Source of the DNA: GJ-E10 sp035625725
GTDB taxonomy: Bacteria > Pseudomonadota > Gammaproteobacteria > Burkholderiales > Burkholderiaceae_F
DNA length: 64,000 nucleotides
Assembly: GCA_035625725.1 (NCBI GenBank)
Contig: DASPPB010000064.1
Coordinates: 1-64,000, forward strand
Direction: 5' to 3'
The notes under the pieces were generated by a model, which saw only the letters and a program-made list of their open reading frames with translations, was not told where the DNA came from and did not search any database. The translations under genes and the position numbers were made by a program. Positions 32,503 through 40,591 of the stretch are shown piece after piece. The first letter of the stretch is position 1; the number at the start of each line of letters is the position of its first letter.

Positions 32503-33947
32503 TGACCCGAACCGCGCGGGCGCCGCAGGCCGCAAGTTTTGTCCGGTTCCTCAAGGAATGCCGTCCCATCGTGACCGCAGCCGAACCACTGGAACTGCGC
32601 GGCCGGCTCACGCGCTCCGCAGGCCTTGTCATGGAAGTTGTCGGACTGAAACTGCCCGTTGGTGCGCGCGTTGCGGTAGTGCAGGCCGACAACGCCCAAC
32701 TCGACGCGGAGGTCGTCGGTTTTTCAGGCGAGCGTCTGTTTCTGATGCCCATCAGCGAACCGCAGGGAATTCGACCGGGCGCGGTCGTGGTGCCGTTTGA
32801 ACCGACTGCACCACGGCCCGGCCTGGGGCTACGCAATCATCCCCGCCGCCGCGCCGAGGACCGGGCGCGCCAGCTGCCGATGGGCAATGCGCTGCTGGGA
32901 CGCGTAATCGACCCAAGCGGCACGCCCCTGGACCGCGCCGGCCCGCTCGTCGCGGCAGACGGCAGCGCATGCGAGTTGCGGCCGCTGGCACGGCGTCTGA
33001 TCAACGCGATGGACCGCGCGCCGGTGCGCAGCGCCCTCGATGTGGGCATTCGCGCGATCAACGGCTTGCTGACGGTCGGGCGCGGCCAGCGCATCGGTCT
33101 TTTCTCCGGATCGGGCGTGGGCAAGAGCGTGCTTTTGGGAATGATGGCCCGCTACACGACCGCCGATGTCATTGTCGTGGGTCTGATCGGCGAACGCGGC
33201 CGAGAAGTCAAGGAATTCATTGACGACATCCTGGCGGCCGAGGGCCTGCGGCGCGCGGTCGTCGTTGCGGCGCCGGCCGACACGACCCCGTTGGTACGCA
33301 TGCAGGGCGCCGCATACGCGACTTCGATCGCGGAGTATTTCCGCGACCAGGGGCGCGACGTTTTGCTTCTGATGGACTCGCTCACACGTTACGCCATGGC
33401 CGCACGCGAAATCGCCCTGGCCATCGGCGAGCCGCCAGCCACCAAGGGCTATCCTCCCTCGGTGTTTGCCAAGCTGCCGCAGCTCGTCGAGCGCGCGGGC
33501 AACGCATCGGCGGGCGGCGGTTCCATCACCGGCTTTTACACCGTCCTCACAGAGGGCGACGACCCGCAGGATCCCGTAGCCGACGCGGCGCGTGCCATTC
33601 TCGACGGCCACATCGTACTGTCGCGGGCGCTGGCCGAGGCCGGACACTTTCCGGCCATTGACGTAGAAGCCTCAATCTCCCGTGTCATGCCCGCGGTGTG
33701 CGCTGCACCGCAAATCGAATGCGCGCGGCGCTTTCGGGCGCTCTTTGCCCGCTATCAGCGCAACCACGATCTGCTATCCGTCGGTGCCTACGTCGCCGGC
33801 GCCGACCCGGCGCTCGACGCTGCCATTGCGGCTCACCCGCGCATGGAGCGGTTTTTGCAGCAATCCATGACCGAGCGCGCAACCCTGCAGCGTTCACAAC
33901 AGGAACTCTCCGAATTGATCGGGTCCGTACCCGCGGCAGGAGCCTAG
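32502..33947 (+). CDS. fliI: Flagellum-specific ATPase FliI
   Basis: 481 residues, beta-F1-ATPase-like. FliI dissociates chaperone-substrate complexes at the export gate. Walker A 'SGSGVGKS' (202-209), 'VVGLIGERGREVKEFI', Walker B region 'VLLLMDSLTRYAMAAREIAL', and the arginine-finger segment 'GFYTVLTEGDD' are intact. The ATG shares its A with the fliH stop, and GGAG lies 6 bases upstream. A longer in-frame start inside fliH is rejected. Confidence 0.98.
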   Translation: MTRTARAPQAASFVRFLKECRPIVTAAEPLELRGRLTRSAGLVMEVVGLKLPVGARVAVVQADNAQLDAEVVGFSGERLFLMPISEPQGIRPGAVVVPFEPTAPRPGLGLRNHPRRRAEDRARQLPMGNALLGRVIDPSGTPLDRAGPLVAADGSACELRPLARRLINAMDRAPVRSALDVGIRAINGLLTVGRGQRIGLFSGSGVGKSVLLGMMARYTTADVIVVGLIGERGREVKEFIDDILAAEGLRRAVVVAAPADTTPLVRMQGAAYATSIAEYFRDQGRDVLLLMDSLTRYAMAAREIALAIGEPPATKGYPPSVFAKLPQLVERAGNASAGGGSITGFYTVLTEGDDPQDPVADAARAILDGHIVLSRALAEAGHFPAIDVEASISRVMPAVCAAPQIECARRFRALFARYQRNHDLLSVGAYVAGADPALDAAIAAHPRMERFLQQSMTERATLQRSQQELSELIGSVPAAGA

Positions 33948-34012
33948 GCGGCCAAAGCCCAATCGCATCCGAAGACACGGCACTCACTCTCATTGCATCG
34001 GTTTGAACTCCC

Positions 34013-34495
34013 ATGAATCCGGCGACTTTGCATACCCTGACCGAACTGGCCAAGGCCAAGACGGAGGCGGCGCAGACGCGCCACGCGACCTTGCAGCGCG
34101 CGCTCGAGCAGGCGCGCACGCACCTTTGCACGCTGCGCCAATACGCGGGCGAATACGAGGAGCGCGCTCGCTGCCGCCCCGGGGATCAACGCGATCCCAC
34201 CGCCGAACGCAACCAGACCGTGTTTCTGGAGCGATTGCATGAGGCCGTGGCGACGCAACTGCGAGAAATCGCCTCGCGCGAACAGGCGCTGGCCGGCGCC
34301 GCGAACGATCTAGTGCAGTGTCTGCGCAAACTCAAGAGTCTCGAGACTCTGGCCACGCGGCACGTGGAGCGCGAACGCCGAACCGAGGCGCGGCGCGATC
34401 AGAAAAACACCGACGAGTTTGCCCAGCGCTCGGGCGGGCAGAAGGCAACGATCGGTCTGGACCAAAGTGCGGCCACCGCGGGGAGCGAATCATGA
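34013..34495 (+). CDS. fliJ: Flagellar export protein FliJ
   Basis: 160 residues. FliJ is a coiled-coil chaperone-escort protein that sits in the FliI ring like gamma in F1. Two long helices are seen ('TLTELAKAKTEAAQTRHATL' and 'QALAGAANDLVQCLRKLKSL'), rich in Arg, Glu, Gln. It lies 65 bases after fliI and overlaps fliK by ATGA, so identification is strong by order and pattern. Confidence 0.92.
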   Translation: MNPATLHTLTELAKAKTEAAQTRHATLQRALEQARTHLCTLRQYAGEYEERARCRPGDQRDPTAERNQTVFLERLHEAVATQLREIASREQALAGAANDLVQCLRKLKSLETLATRHVERERRTEARRDQKNTDEFAQRSGGQKATIGLDQSAATAGSES

Positions 34496-35961
34496 TTTTG
34501 CCGACCATCGCCAACACCGCTGCGCCGAGCGCTTCGACCGCCGAACGCCCGGACGGCGGGCCATCGACCGGTGCCGCCACCGACGGGTCGAATGACCCGG
34601 GCAGCTTCTCGAGCGCAATGGCCAACGCCGCGGCCGCACCGGCACCGAGCGATGCGCCCGATTCCGAAGTTCGCACGGGGCCGCAGGCTCCGGGCGCTCA
34701 CAGCGCGCAATCGGCCACGGTCTCGGGCGCAGCCGCGAACACCCCGACGTCCTTGCTCGGGTCAAAAAACCTCGGCCTCGCCGAGACGGTCGCCTCGGAG
34801 GCCGCAGTGCGCCAAGCGGCGTCGGCCGCGCGCAGCCTGGCCGCTGGCACCGCGGAGGCGGCCGCGGGCCGCACAGACGGCGCCACCACACCGAACGCAA
34901 CGCGTGGCGCCAGCGGCAAAGGCAGCGCAAACAGCGCGCCTGCCGCAAAAGGGCAGACGGAAAACAGCCCCAAGGGCGAGTCCCCGATCAGCGCAGAGGC
35001 GGCGAGCCAACCCGTCGCAGGTGCGACGGTGGGCAATTCGGTTTTGCCGGACGGCGCACAAACCGCCGCGAACGCGGCAAACATCGAGGCAGCCGCTTCG
35101 GTCGCGCTTGCGCAAAATGCGACTGCCGAGGGCGCCCTAGGCAGCGCGGGCGCAAGACTGCTCACCCCTGGCCAAGCCGCGTCGGGCGCGAGCATCGTGC
35201 GCAGCGCGCAGAGCACCAGTGCGCAGCTCTCCCAGGGCGTCGTCTCGAGCGGTACCGAGCAAGAGCCGGTTGCCGCCGACGGCGCGCGCGCCCTGACCGA
35301 CGCGGCCGCGCCCGAGGCTGCGAGCCCGAGTTTTTCTTCGCTACTCGCTACTGGTGCGAAAGCCGCGGGCCAACTCTCGGCCGGCATCAACACGGGTATG
35401 GCGGGCGATGCAACGGCTGCCAGCCCGGGCGCTGGTACGCAGTTGCCCCCGGCAGCCCTGGCGGCCTTGGGCGCACCGGCCCAAGGCGCGGGTGCCAATG
35501 GGGCAGCTTCCGTCCTGCTGCATGTGAGTACACCTGTAGGAGAGCCCGGTTTCGGTCAGGATGTGTCGCGCCAGGTGGTGTACCTGGCCAAGGTCGGCGC
35601 TCATTCGGCCGAGCTCTCCTTGCAGCCCGCCGAGCTCGGGCCCGTGAACGTGTCCATCCGGATGAACGGACTGGAAGCGTCCCTGGTCATATCGGCCAGT
35701 CATCCTGGGACGCGCGCAGCGCTGCAAGAGGCCCTTCCCCACTTAAGTGCGCTGTTCCAGAGCAGTGGTCTGCAACTGACGGGCGCCCAGGTGGGCGACG
35801 GCTCGCAGCACAACGCCGGTGAGGGTCCCGCACAGCGCAACGCCTCCGCGAGCCAGGGGCCGCTCACGCCGAGCGGTGCGCCGCAGGCAACCGCCGTGGC
35901 TCTCACGGCCGCCACCACCGCGCAGGCGCTTTCCAACCGTCTGATCGATACCTTTGCTTAG
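34492..35961 (+). CDS. fliK: Flagellar hook-length control protein FliK
   Basis: 489 residues. FliK is the secreted molecular ruler for the hook. The first 340 residues are Ala/Ser/Thr/Gly-rich and disordered. The C-terminal Flg_hook domain is clear: 'AELSLQPAELGPVNVSIRMN', then 'LVISASHPGTRAALQEALPH' and 'ALFQSSGLQLTGAQV'. The ATG overlaps the fliJ stop (ATGA), which I prefer over the earlier in-frame start at 34318 inside fliJ. A second FliK-like gene is at 18350-19381. Confidence 0.94.
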   Translation: MILPTIANTAAPSASTAERPDGGPSTGAATDGSNDPGSFSSAMANAAAAPAPSDAPDSEVRTGPQAPGAHSAQSATVSGAAANTPTSLLGSKNLGLAETVASEAAVRQAASAARSLAAGTAEAAAGRTDGATTPNATRGASGKGSANSAPAAKGQTENSPKGESPISAEAASQPVAGATVGNSVLPDGAQTAANAANIEAAASVALAQNATAEGALGSAGARLLTPGQAASGASIVRSAQSTSAQLSQGVVSSGTEQEPVAADGARALTDAAAPEAASPSFSSLLATGAKAAGQLSAGINTGMAGDATAASPGAGTQLPPAALAALGAPAQGAGANGAASVLLHVSTPVGEPGFGQDVSRQVVYLAKVGAHSAELSLQPAELGPVNVSIRMNGLEASLVISASHPGTRAALQEALPHLSALFQSSGLQLTGAQVGDGSQHNAGEGPAQRNASASQGPLTPSGAPQATAVALTAATTAQALSNRLIDTFA

Positions 35962-36018
35962 TGGCAAATCGCGCGCATATTCGCCGGATCGCCGCGCCAA
36001 CCCATTCCCAATAATCCC

Positions 36019-36045
36019 TAAAGATTCCCGCGCCGCTGCCGAGGC
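36019..36045 (+). promoter_or_regulatory. Possible sigma-28 promoter for fliL-fliR
   Basis: TAAAGATT (36019-36026), 11 bases, GCCGAGGC (36038-36045), 32 bases before fliL. The -35 and spacing are good but the -10 lacks the TAA end, so it may be weak or unused. Confidence 0.45.
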
Positions 36046-36077
36046 GGCCGCGGCCCGATCATGACGTTCTTGGGGAA

Positions 36078-36683
36078 ATGATGGCCGACATCAGGGCAGC
36101 TGCCGCGGCGGCACCAGCCAGAGAGGCGCCGGGCGCATCCCGGGGCAAGGACGCAACTGCGACCGCCGGCAAAGCCGCAGCGACGGCAAAACCAGCAAAT
36201 CGCAAGCCGATGCTGCTCATCGTCGGCGTCTTGCTTTTGCTCGCCGCCGCGGGAGCGGGAGCCTATTTTTTCCTGGGCCGCTCGGGGGACACACAAAGCG
36301 CATCGGCCGACACCGCGAAGACAAAGGGTGACAAAGGCAAAGACAAGGGCAAGGAGAAAAAGGAGGAGGCCAAGAAGCCGTATTTCGTCGAGTTCGAGAC
36401 CTTTACGGTCAACCTCAAGGACCCGGAAAAGTTTTTGCAGATCAAGCTCACGTTTCAGGTGAAAAGTGTCGAAGCGGCCGAAGCCATCAAGGACTTGATG
36501 CCCATCATCCGCAGCGCGGTCATCCCGGTACTGAGTGCGCAGGACCCCTCGGATTTGATGGCCAAGGAGGGCAAGGAGAAACTCAGCAGCGAGGTGGTAG
36601 CGGCTGCCAACAAGGCGGTGGCCGGAACCGCAGCCAACGATTCCGTCGATGCGGTCTTGATCACCCACATGCTCATCCAGTGA
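36078..36683 (+). CDS. fliL: Flagellar basal body-associated protein FliL
   Basis: 201 residues. FliL rings the stators and supports torque. A single membrane helix lies at about 50-70 ('MLLIVGVLLLLAAAGAGAYF'), preceded by an Ala/Lys-rich cytoplasmic stretch. The periplasmic domain begins 'YFVEFETFTVNLKDPEKFLQ' and continues 'IKLTFQVKSVEAAEAIKDLM', the family core. The usual RxxII is 'IKDLMPIIRSAVI'. A double ATG (36078 and 36081) makes the exact start uncertain by one codon. Confidence 0.95.
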   Translation: MMADIRAAAAAAPAREAPGASRGKDATATAGKAAATAKPANRKPMLLIVGVLLLLAAAGAGAYFFLGRSGDTQSASADTAKTKGDKGKDKGKEKKEEAKKPYFVEFETFTVNLKDPEKFLQIKLTFQVKSVEAAEAIKDLMPIIRSAVIPVLSAQDPSDLMAKEGKEKLSSEVVAAANKAVAGTAANDSVDAVLITHMLIQ

Positions 36684-36722
36684 AGGTGCGCGGCCTCCAG
36701 GCCAGAACACGAGCCACAAACC

Positions 36723-37730
36723 ATGTCGGAACAGTTTCTTTCCCAGGATGAAGTCGACGCACTCCTCGAGGGTGTGACCGGCGAGTCGCAAAAACTCGAG
36801 AAAGAGGAGTCCAAGGAAGGGATTCGCGACTACGACATCGCCAGCCAGGAGCGCATCGTCCGCGGCCGCATGCCGACGGTCGAACTCGTCAACGAGCGCT
36901 TCGCGCGCAACCTGCGCACCGGCCTGTTTAACTTCATGCGTCGCAGCCCGGAGATCTCCATCGGGCCGGTGCGCGTCATCAAATACTCGGCTTTTTTGCG
37001 CGACATCGCCGTGCCGACCAACATCAACATCATTTCGCTCACCCCGCTGCGCGGCCAGGGCATGGTGATCTTCGACCCGAATCTGGTCTTTTGCGCGATC
37101 GATACCTTATTCGGAGGTTCGGGCAAGCAGCACTTTCGCATCGAGGGGCGTGATTTCTCCCCGACGGAGCAGCGCATCATCCAGCGCATGATGGAGGTCG
37201 TTCTCTCCGAATACGGCAAGGCCTGGGGCGCGCTGTTCAAGTTCCAGTTCCAGCACCTGCGCTCGGAGATGCACACGCAGTTCGCTAGCATCGCCTCGCC
37301 GTCCGAAATCGTGGTCGCCGTCACCTTCAATCTGGAAATCGGCGACGGTGGTGGCGAAATCCATTTTTGCGTGCCGTACTCGTCGCTGGAGCCGATTCGC
37401 GACATCCTGTACTCGTCGTTGCAGGCCGATGGTCAGGAGCCCGACCGGCGCTGGGTGCGCCAGCTGACCCAGCAGGTGCAAAACGCGGAAGTCGAGCTTG
37501 CCGCGGAATTGGCCCAGACCGAGCTCACCGTCGGCCAGTTGATCGGACTGCAGGTTGGCGACTTCATCGCCTTGCCCATTCGCGACGTCATCCCGGTCAC
37601 GGTCGACGGAGTACCGGTCATGGAATGCCGCTTCGGATCCGTCAACGGGCACACCGCGATCCGCGCAGAACGAATGCTGAAGTATTCGCACTTCAGCGAG
37701 CACTTTTCCATCGAGGAGAACAAAGCATGA
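36723..37730 (+). CDS. fliM: Flagellar motor switch protein FliM
   Basis: 335 residues. FliM receives CheY-P and forms the C-ring with FliN and FliG. The N-terminal CheY-binding peptide 'LSQDEVDALLEGVTG' is intact. The middle domain has 'LFNFMRRSPEISIGPVRVIK' and 'FSPTEQRIIQRMMEVVLSEY', and the C-terminal SPOA domain ends 'GVPVMECRFGSVNGHTAIRA'. The stop overlaps the fliN start (ATGA). Confidence 0.98.
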   Translation: MSEQFLSQDEVDALLEGVTGESQKLEKEESKEGIRDYDIASQERIVRGRMPTVELVNERFARNLRTGLFNFMRRSPEISIGPVRVIKYSAFLRDIAVPTNINIISLTPLRGQGMVIFDPNLVFCAIDTLFGGSGKQHFRIEGRDFSPTEQRIIQRMMEVVLSEYGKAWGALFKFQFQHLRSEMHTQFASIASPSEIVVAVTFNLEIGDGGGEIHFCVPYSSLEPIRDILYSSLQADGQEPDRRWVRQLTQQVQNAEVELAAELAQTELTVGQLIGLQVGDFIALPIRDVIPVTVDGVPVMECRFGSVNGHTAIRAERMLKYSHFSEHFSIEENKA

Positions 37731-38158
37731 GCGATCCGGGTGGAAACGGACCCGCAAGCGCCGAGAATGATTGGGCCGCCGCGCTCAAGGAACAGGCAGC
37801 CGGCGCCGCGATCGAACCGAGCTCGGCCGTGGATACCATCGCGCAGCCGGCCAACATTTTCCCCCGACTCACGCCCGGCGCGTCCTCCGATGCGGCCCAG
37901 GACCTGGACCTCATTTTGGACATACCGGTGCACCTGACGGTTGAACTCGGGCGCACGCGAATCCCAATCAAGCACATCTTGCAGCTCGCGCAAGGCTCGG
38001 TCATCGAACTCGACGCGCTCGCCGGCGAACCGATGGACGTACTGGTCAACGGTTGCCTCATCGCGCAAGGCGAGGTGGTTGTCGTCAACGAGAAATTCGG
38101 CATCCGACTGACTGATATCGTCACGCCCAGCGAGCGCGTGCGGCGCTTGCACAAATAG
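37727..38158 (+). CDS. fliN: Flagellar motor switch protein FliN
   Basis: 143 residues. FliN forms the base of the C-ring and binds FliH. The C-terminal SPOA domain is clear: 'LDIPVHLTVELGRTRIPIKH', 'LAQGSVIELDALAGEPMDVL' and 'GEVVVVNEKFGIRLTDIV'. The first 55 residues are variable. GAGGAG lies 8 bases before the ATG, which overlaps fliM. Confidence 0.97.
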   Translation: MSDPGGNGPASAENDWAAALKEQAAGAAIEPSSAVDTIAQPANIFPRLTPGASSDAAQDLDLILDIPVHLTVELGRTRIPIKHILQLAQGSVIELDALAGEPMDVLVNGCLIAQGEVVVVNEKFGIRLTDIVTPSERVRRLHK

Positions 38159-38167
38159 TTCCCGGCC

Positions 38168-38626
38168 ATGTCGTGTGCATCGAAGCATCCAGGGCGCGGG
38201 GGCGAGTGCCGCGTGCACACCGCGTCGTTGGCGGCACTGGGCGCCTTGTGCGCTGTGCCGGGCGTCGCCGCGGCCACCCAGGCACAAGCGGGCGCATCGG
38301 CCGTCGAAGGCCCCTCCTTCTTACCCATGGTCCTGGCGCTTGTCGTCGTGCTCGGAGTGCTCGGCGCTGCGATTTGGGCGCTGCGCCGCGCGGGCCTGGT
38401 CGCGCGCGGCGGCGCCAGCAGCCAGCTGCGCCTGATCACACAGCTCGCGCTCGGACCCCGGGAGCGGGTGGTTATCGTTGAAGCCGGCGAACGCTGGTGG
38501 CTCCTGGGCATCGGTGCAAACGGGGTGACGCGCCTCGGAACACTGCCCAAGGGCGAGGCCGTCGCCCCGCAGATGCCAGCGTCCTTCGGCGCGCTGTTGG
38601 ACAAGCTGCGCGCGGGGGGACATTGA
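38168..38626 (+). CDS. fliO: Flagellar export protein FliO
   Basis: 152 residues. FliO helps the FliP ring assemble. After an N-terminal hydrophobic stretch (signal-like, about 18-38) there is one membrane helix ('FLPMVLALVVVLGVLGAAIW') and a soluble domain with 'SSQLRLITQLALGPRERVVI' and 'WWLLGIGANGVTRLGTLPKG', the family pattern. Its stop overlaps the fliP start (TGATG). The start is uncertain; no clear ribosome site is seen. Confidence 0.93.
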   Translation: MSCASKHPGRGGECRVHTASLAALGALCAVPGVAAATQAQAGASAVEGPSFLPMVLALVVVLGVLGAAIWALRRAGLVARGGASSQLRLITQLALGPRERVVIVEAGERWWLLGIGANGVTRLGTLPKGEAVAPQMPASFGALLDKLRAGGH

Positions 38627-39396
38627 TGCGAGTCGCACGACTAGCCGGACTCTCGGCGCTGACCGCGCTGCTGCTCGCGGCCCTCCTGCAGCCGGCGTGG
38701 GGGCAGGCAAGCCCGATCGCGATAAACGCCACGCCCGCCGGTGGCGGCGCGACCCAGTACTCCGTGCCGGTCCAGACGCTGCTATTTCTGACCGCGCTGG
38801 GATTTTTGCCGGCACTGCTTCTGCTCACCACCTCCTTTACGCGCATCGTGATCGTGTTGTCACTGCTGCGCATGGCGTTGGGCACGCAAACGGCGCCACC
38901 CAACCAGGTCATCATCGGACTTTCGCTGTTTTTGACCTTTTTCGTCATGGGCCCCACCTTCGACCGCATGTACGAACAGGCCTATCAGCCCTTTAGTCAG
39001 CAGAAGATCTCCTTCGAACAGGCCGCCGAGCTGGCGTCCGTGCCGATGAAGGAGTTCATGCTCAAGCACACGCGTGCCAACGACCTGGATCTTTTCGTGC
39101 ACATGGCACGCATCGATAAGACCGCTGCCACGATCGAAAAACCGGCCGATCTTCCCATTCGCGTAATCATCCCGGCGTTCGTCACCAGCGAACTGAAAAC
39201 CGCATTCCAAATCGGCTTCATGGTCTTCATCCCCTTTCTCGTCATCGATATGGTGGTGGCCAGCGTGCTGATGTCCATGGGAATGATGATGCTCTCGCCG
39301 GTGCTCGTGTCACTTCCGTTTAAGTTGATGCTTTTCGTTGTGGCCGACGGCTGGAACCTGTTGATCGGCTCCCTCGTGGCAAGTTTCTCGCCCTGA
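38626..39396 (+). CDS. fliP: Flagellar export gate protein FliP
   Basis: 256 residues with a cleavable signal peptide (about 1-26, ending 'PAWGQA') and four membrane helices. FliP forms the core of the export channel with FliQ and FliR. 'LLLTTSFTRIVIVLSLLRMA' and 'PPNQVIIGLSLFLTFFVMGP' are the highly conserved parts, as is 'IPAFVTSELKTAFQIGFMVF'. The ATG at 38626 overlaps the fliO stop; the earlier in-frame start inside fliO is rejected. Confidence 0.98.
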   Translation: MRVARLAGLSALTALLLAALLQPAWGQASPIAINATPAGGGATQYSVPVQTLLFLTALGFLPALLLLTTSFTRIVIVLSLLRMALGTQTAPPNQVIIGLSLFLTFFVMGPTFDRMYEQAYQPFSQQKISFEQAAELASVPMKEFMLKHTRANDLDLFVHMARIDKTAATIEKPADLPIRVIIPAFVTSELKTAFQIGFMVFIPFLVIDMVVASVLMSMGMMMLSPVLVSLPFKLMLFVVADGWNLLIGSLVASFSP

Positions 39397-39455
39397 CGGG
39401 TCTCCAATCGCCCCTACGGGCGTAAACCGCAACCGGACGTTTTTCGAGGCTCACC

Positions 39456-39725
39456 ATGGACGCCCAAAGTGTCGTAACCCTCGCCCAACAAGCCCTGTAT
39501 ACGGCCGTACTGCTGTCGGCGCCGATGCTGCTCGCCTCTCTTCTTGTTGGCTTGGTGGTATCGATTCTGCAAGCCGCGACCCAGATCAACGAGATGACGC
39601 TCACCTTCATCCCTAAGCTGCTCACCATGATTGCGACGCTGGTGCTTGCGGGCCCCTGGATGATCACTTATTTCGTCGACTTCCTGCGTCGTTTGTACCA
39701 GTCGATCCCCTCGACGATCGGCTAG
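39456..39725 (+). CDS. fliQ: Flagellar export gate protein FliQ
   Basis: 89 residues with two membrane helices. 'APMLLASLLVGLVVSILQAA' followed by 'TQINEMTLTFIPKLL' is the strongly conserved core of FliQ, which packs around FliP in the export channel. fliR starts 13 bases later. Confidence 0.98.
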   Translation: MDAQSVVTLAQQALYTAVLLSAPMLLASLLVGLVVSILQAATQINEMTLTFIPKLLTMIATLVLAGPWMITYFVDFLRRLYQSIPSTIG

Positions 39726-39738
39726 CGCGGCGCGACCG

Positions 39739-40503
39739 ATGGAGCTCACCAGCACCCAGATTGCTGCCTGGGTCGGCCTCTTCTTCTGGCCGCTGGTGCG
39801 CATTCTTGCGCTCATGACCACGGTTCCGGTGCTTTCCCACCGGGCTATTCCGTTGCGGGCGAAAGTGGCCATCGGGGTCGCCGTCGCACTGGTGCTGGCC
39901 CCGACCGTGCCGACGCCGGCGCTCGCCACGTCGCTCGATGCGGTCTTTTTCCAGACTCTGGTGCGCAACATACTGATCGGCGTCACGCTGGGCTTTGCCA
40001 TTCGGGTTCTGTTCGCCGGTATCGAACTTGCCGGACAAATGATCGGGCTGCAAGTGGGTCTGTCTTTTGGCGGGTTTTTCAACCCCGAGGCGGCCGACAC
40101 CGACAATCCCGTGGCAAATTTCGTCTCGCTGCTTGTGCTTTTGCTGTTTCTCGCGATCGACGGTCACTTGATGGTGCTGCACGGTCTGCGTCAGAGTTTT
40201 GACGTTTTGCCGGTCGCCGAGGGGGGACCGAACACCCTGGCGTTCGATGCGATCGCCGGCCTGGGCGCGCAGTTGTTCGCCATCGCGCTTTCGATCTCGC
40301 TGCCCGTACTTGCCGTGATGCTGCTTATCAACGTCGTGCTGGGCGTCATGGCGCGCGTATCGCCCCAGCTCAACTTGTTTGCAGTCGGCTTCCCCATCAC
40401 CCTGTGCGCAGGCATGGTCGTGCTGTTTTTGTTTCTGCCGTACCTGGAAGCACCGATCCGAAGCACGCTCGAGCGCGCCCTTTCGATCTGGCCTGTGGGC
40501 TAG
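39739..40503 (+). CDS. fliR: Flagellar export gate protein FliR
   Basis: 254 residues with about six membrane helices. FliR closes the FliP-FliQ channel. Recognisable regions are 'AWVGLFFWPLVRILALMTTV' with 'PVLSHRAIPLRAK', 'GIELAGQMIGLQVGLSFGGF' and 'LLINVVLGVMARVSPQLNLF'. It is the last gene of the fliL-fliR set and of the motility region. No T-rich terminator was seen in the 88 bases before the next gene. Confidence 0.97.
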   Translation: MELTSTQIAAWVGLFFWPLVRILALMTTVPVLSHRAIPLRAKVAIGVAVALVLAPTVPTPALATSLDAVFFQTLVRNILIGVTLGFAIRVLFAGIELAGQMIGLQVGLSFGGFFNPEAADTDNPVANFVSLLVLLLFLAIDGHLMVLHGLRQSFDVLPVAEGGPNTLAFDAIAGLGAQLFAIALSISLPVLAVMLLINVVLGVMARVSPQLNLFAVGFPITLCAGMVVLFLFLPYLEAPIRSTLERALSIWPVG

Positions 40504-40591
40504 GAGTGAGCGCGCCGAGGGCTAGAATCGGTGCGCCGGCTCGCAGTTCGCGGGGCGTGCGCGGCGTGCGGAGAAACCACAAGGCGGATTT

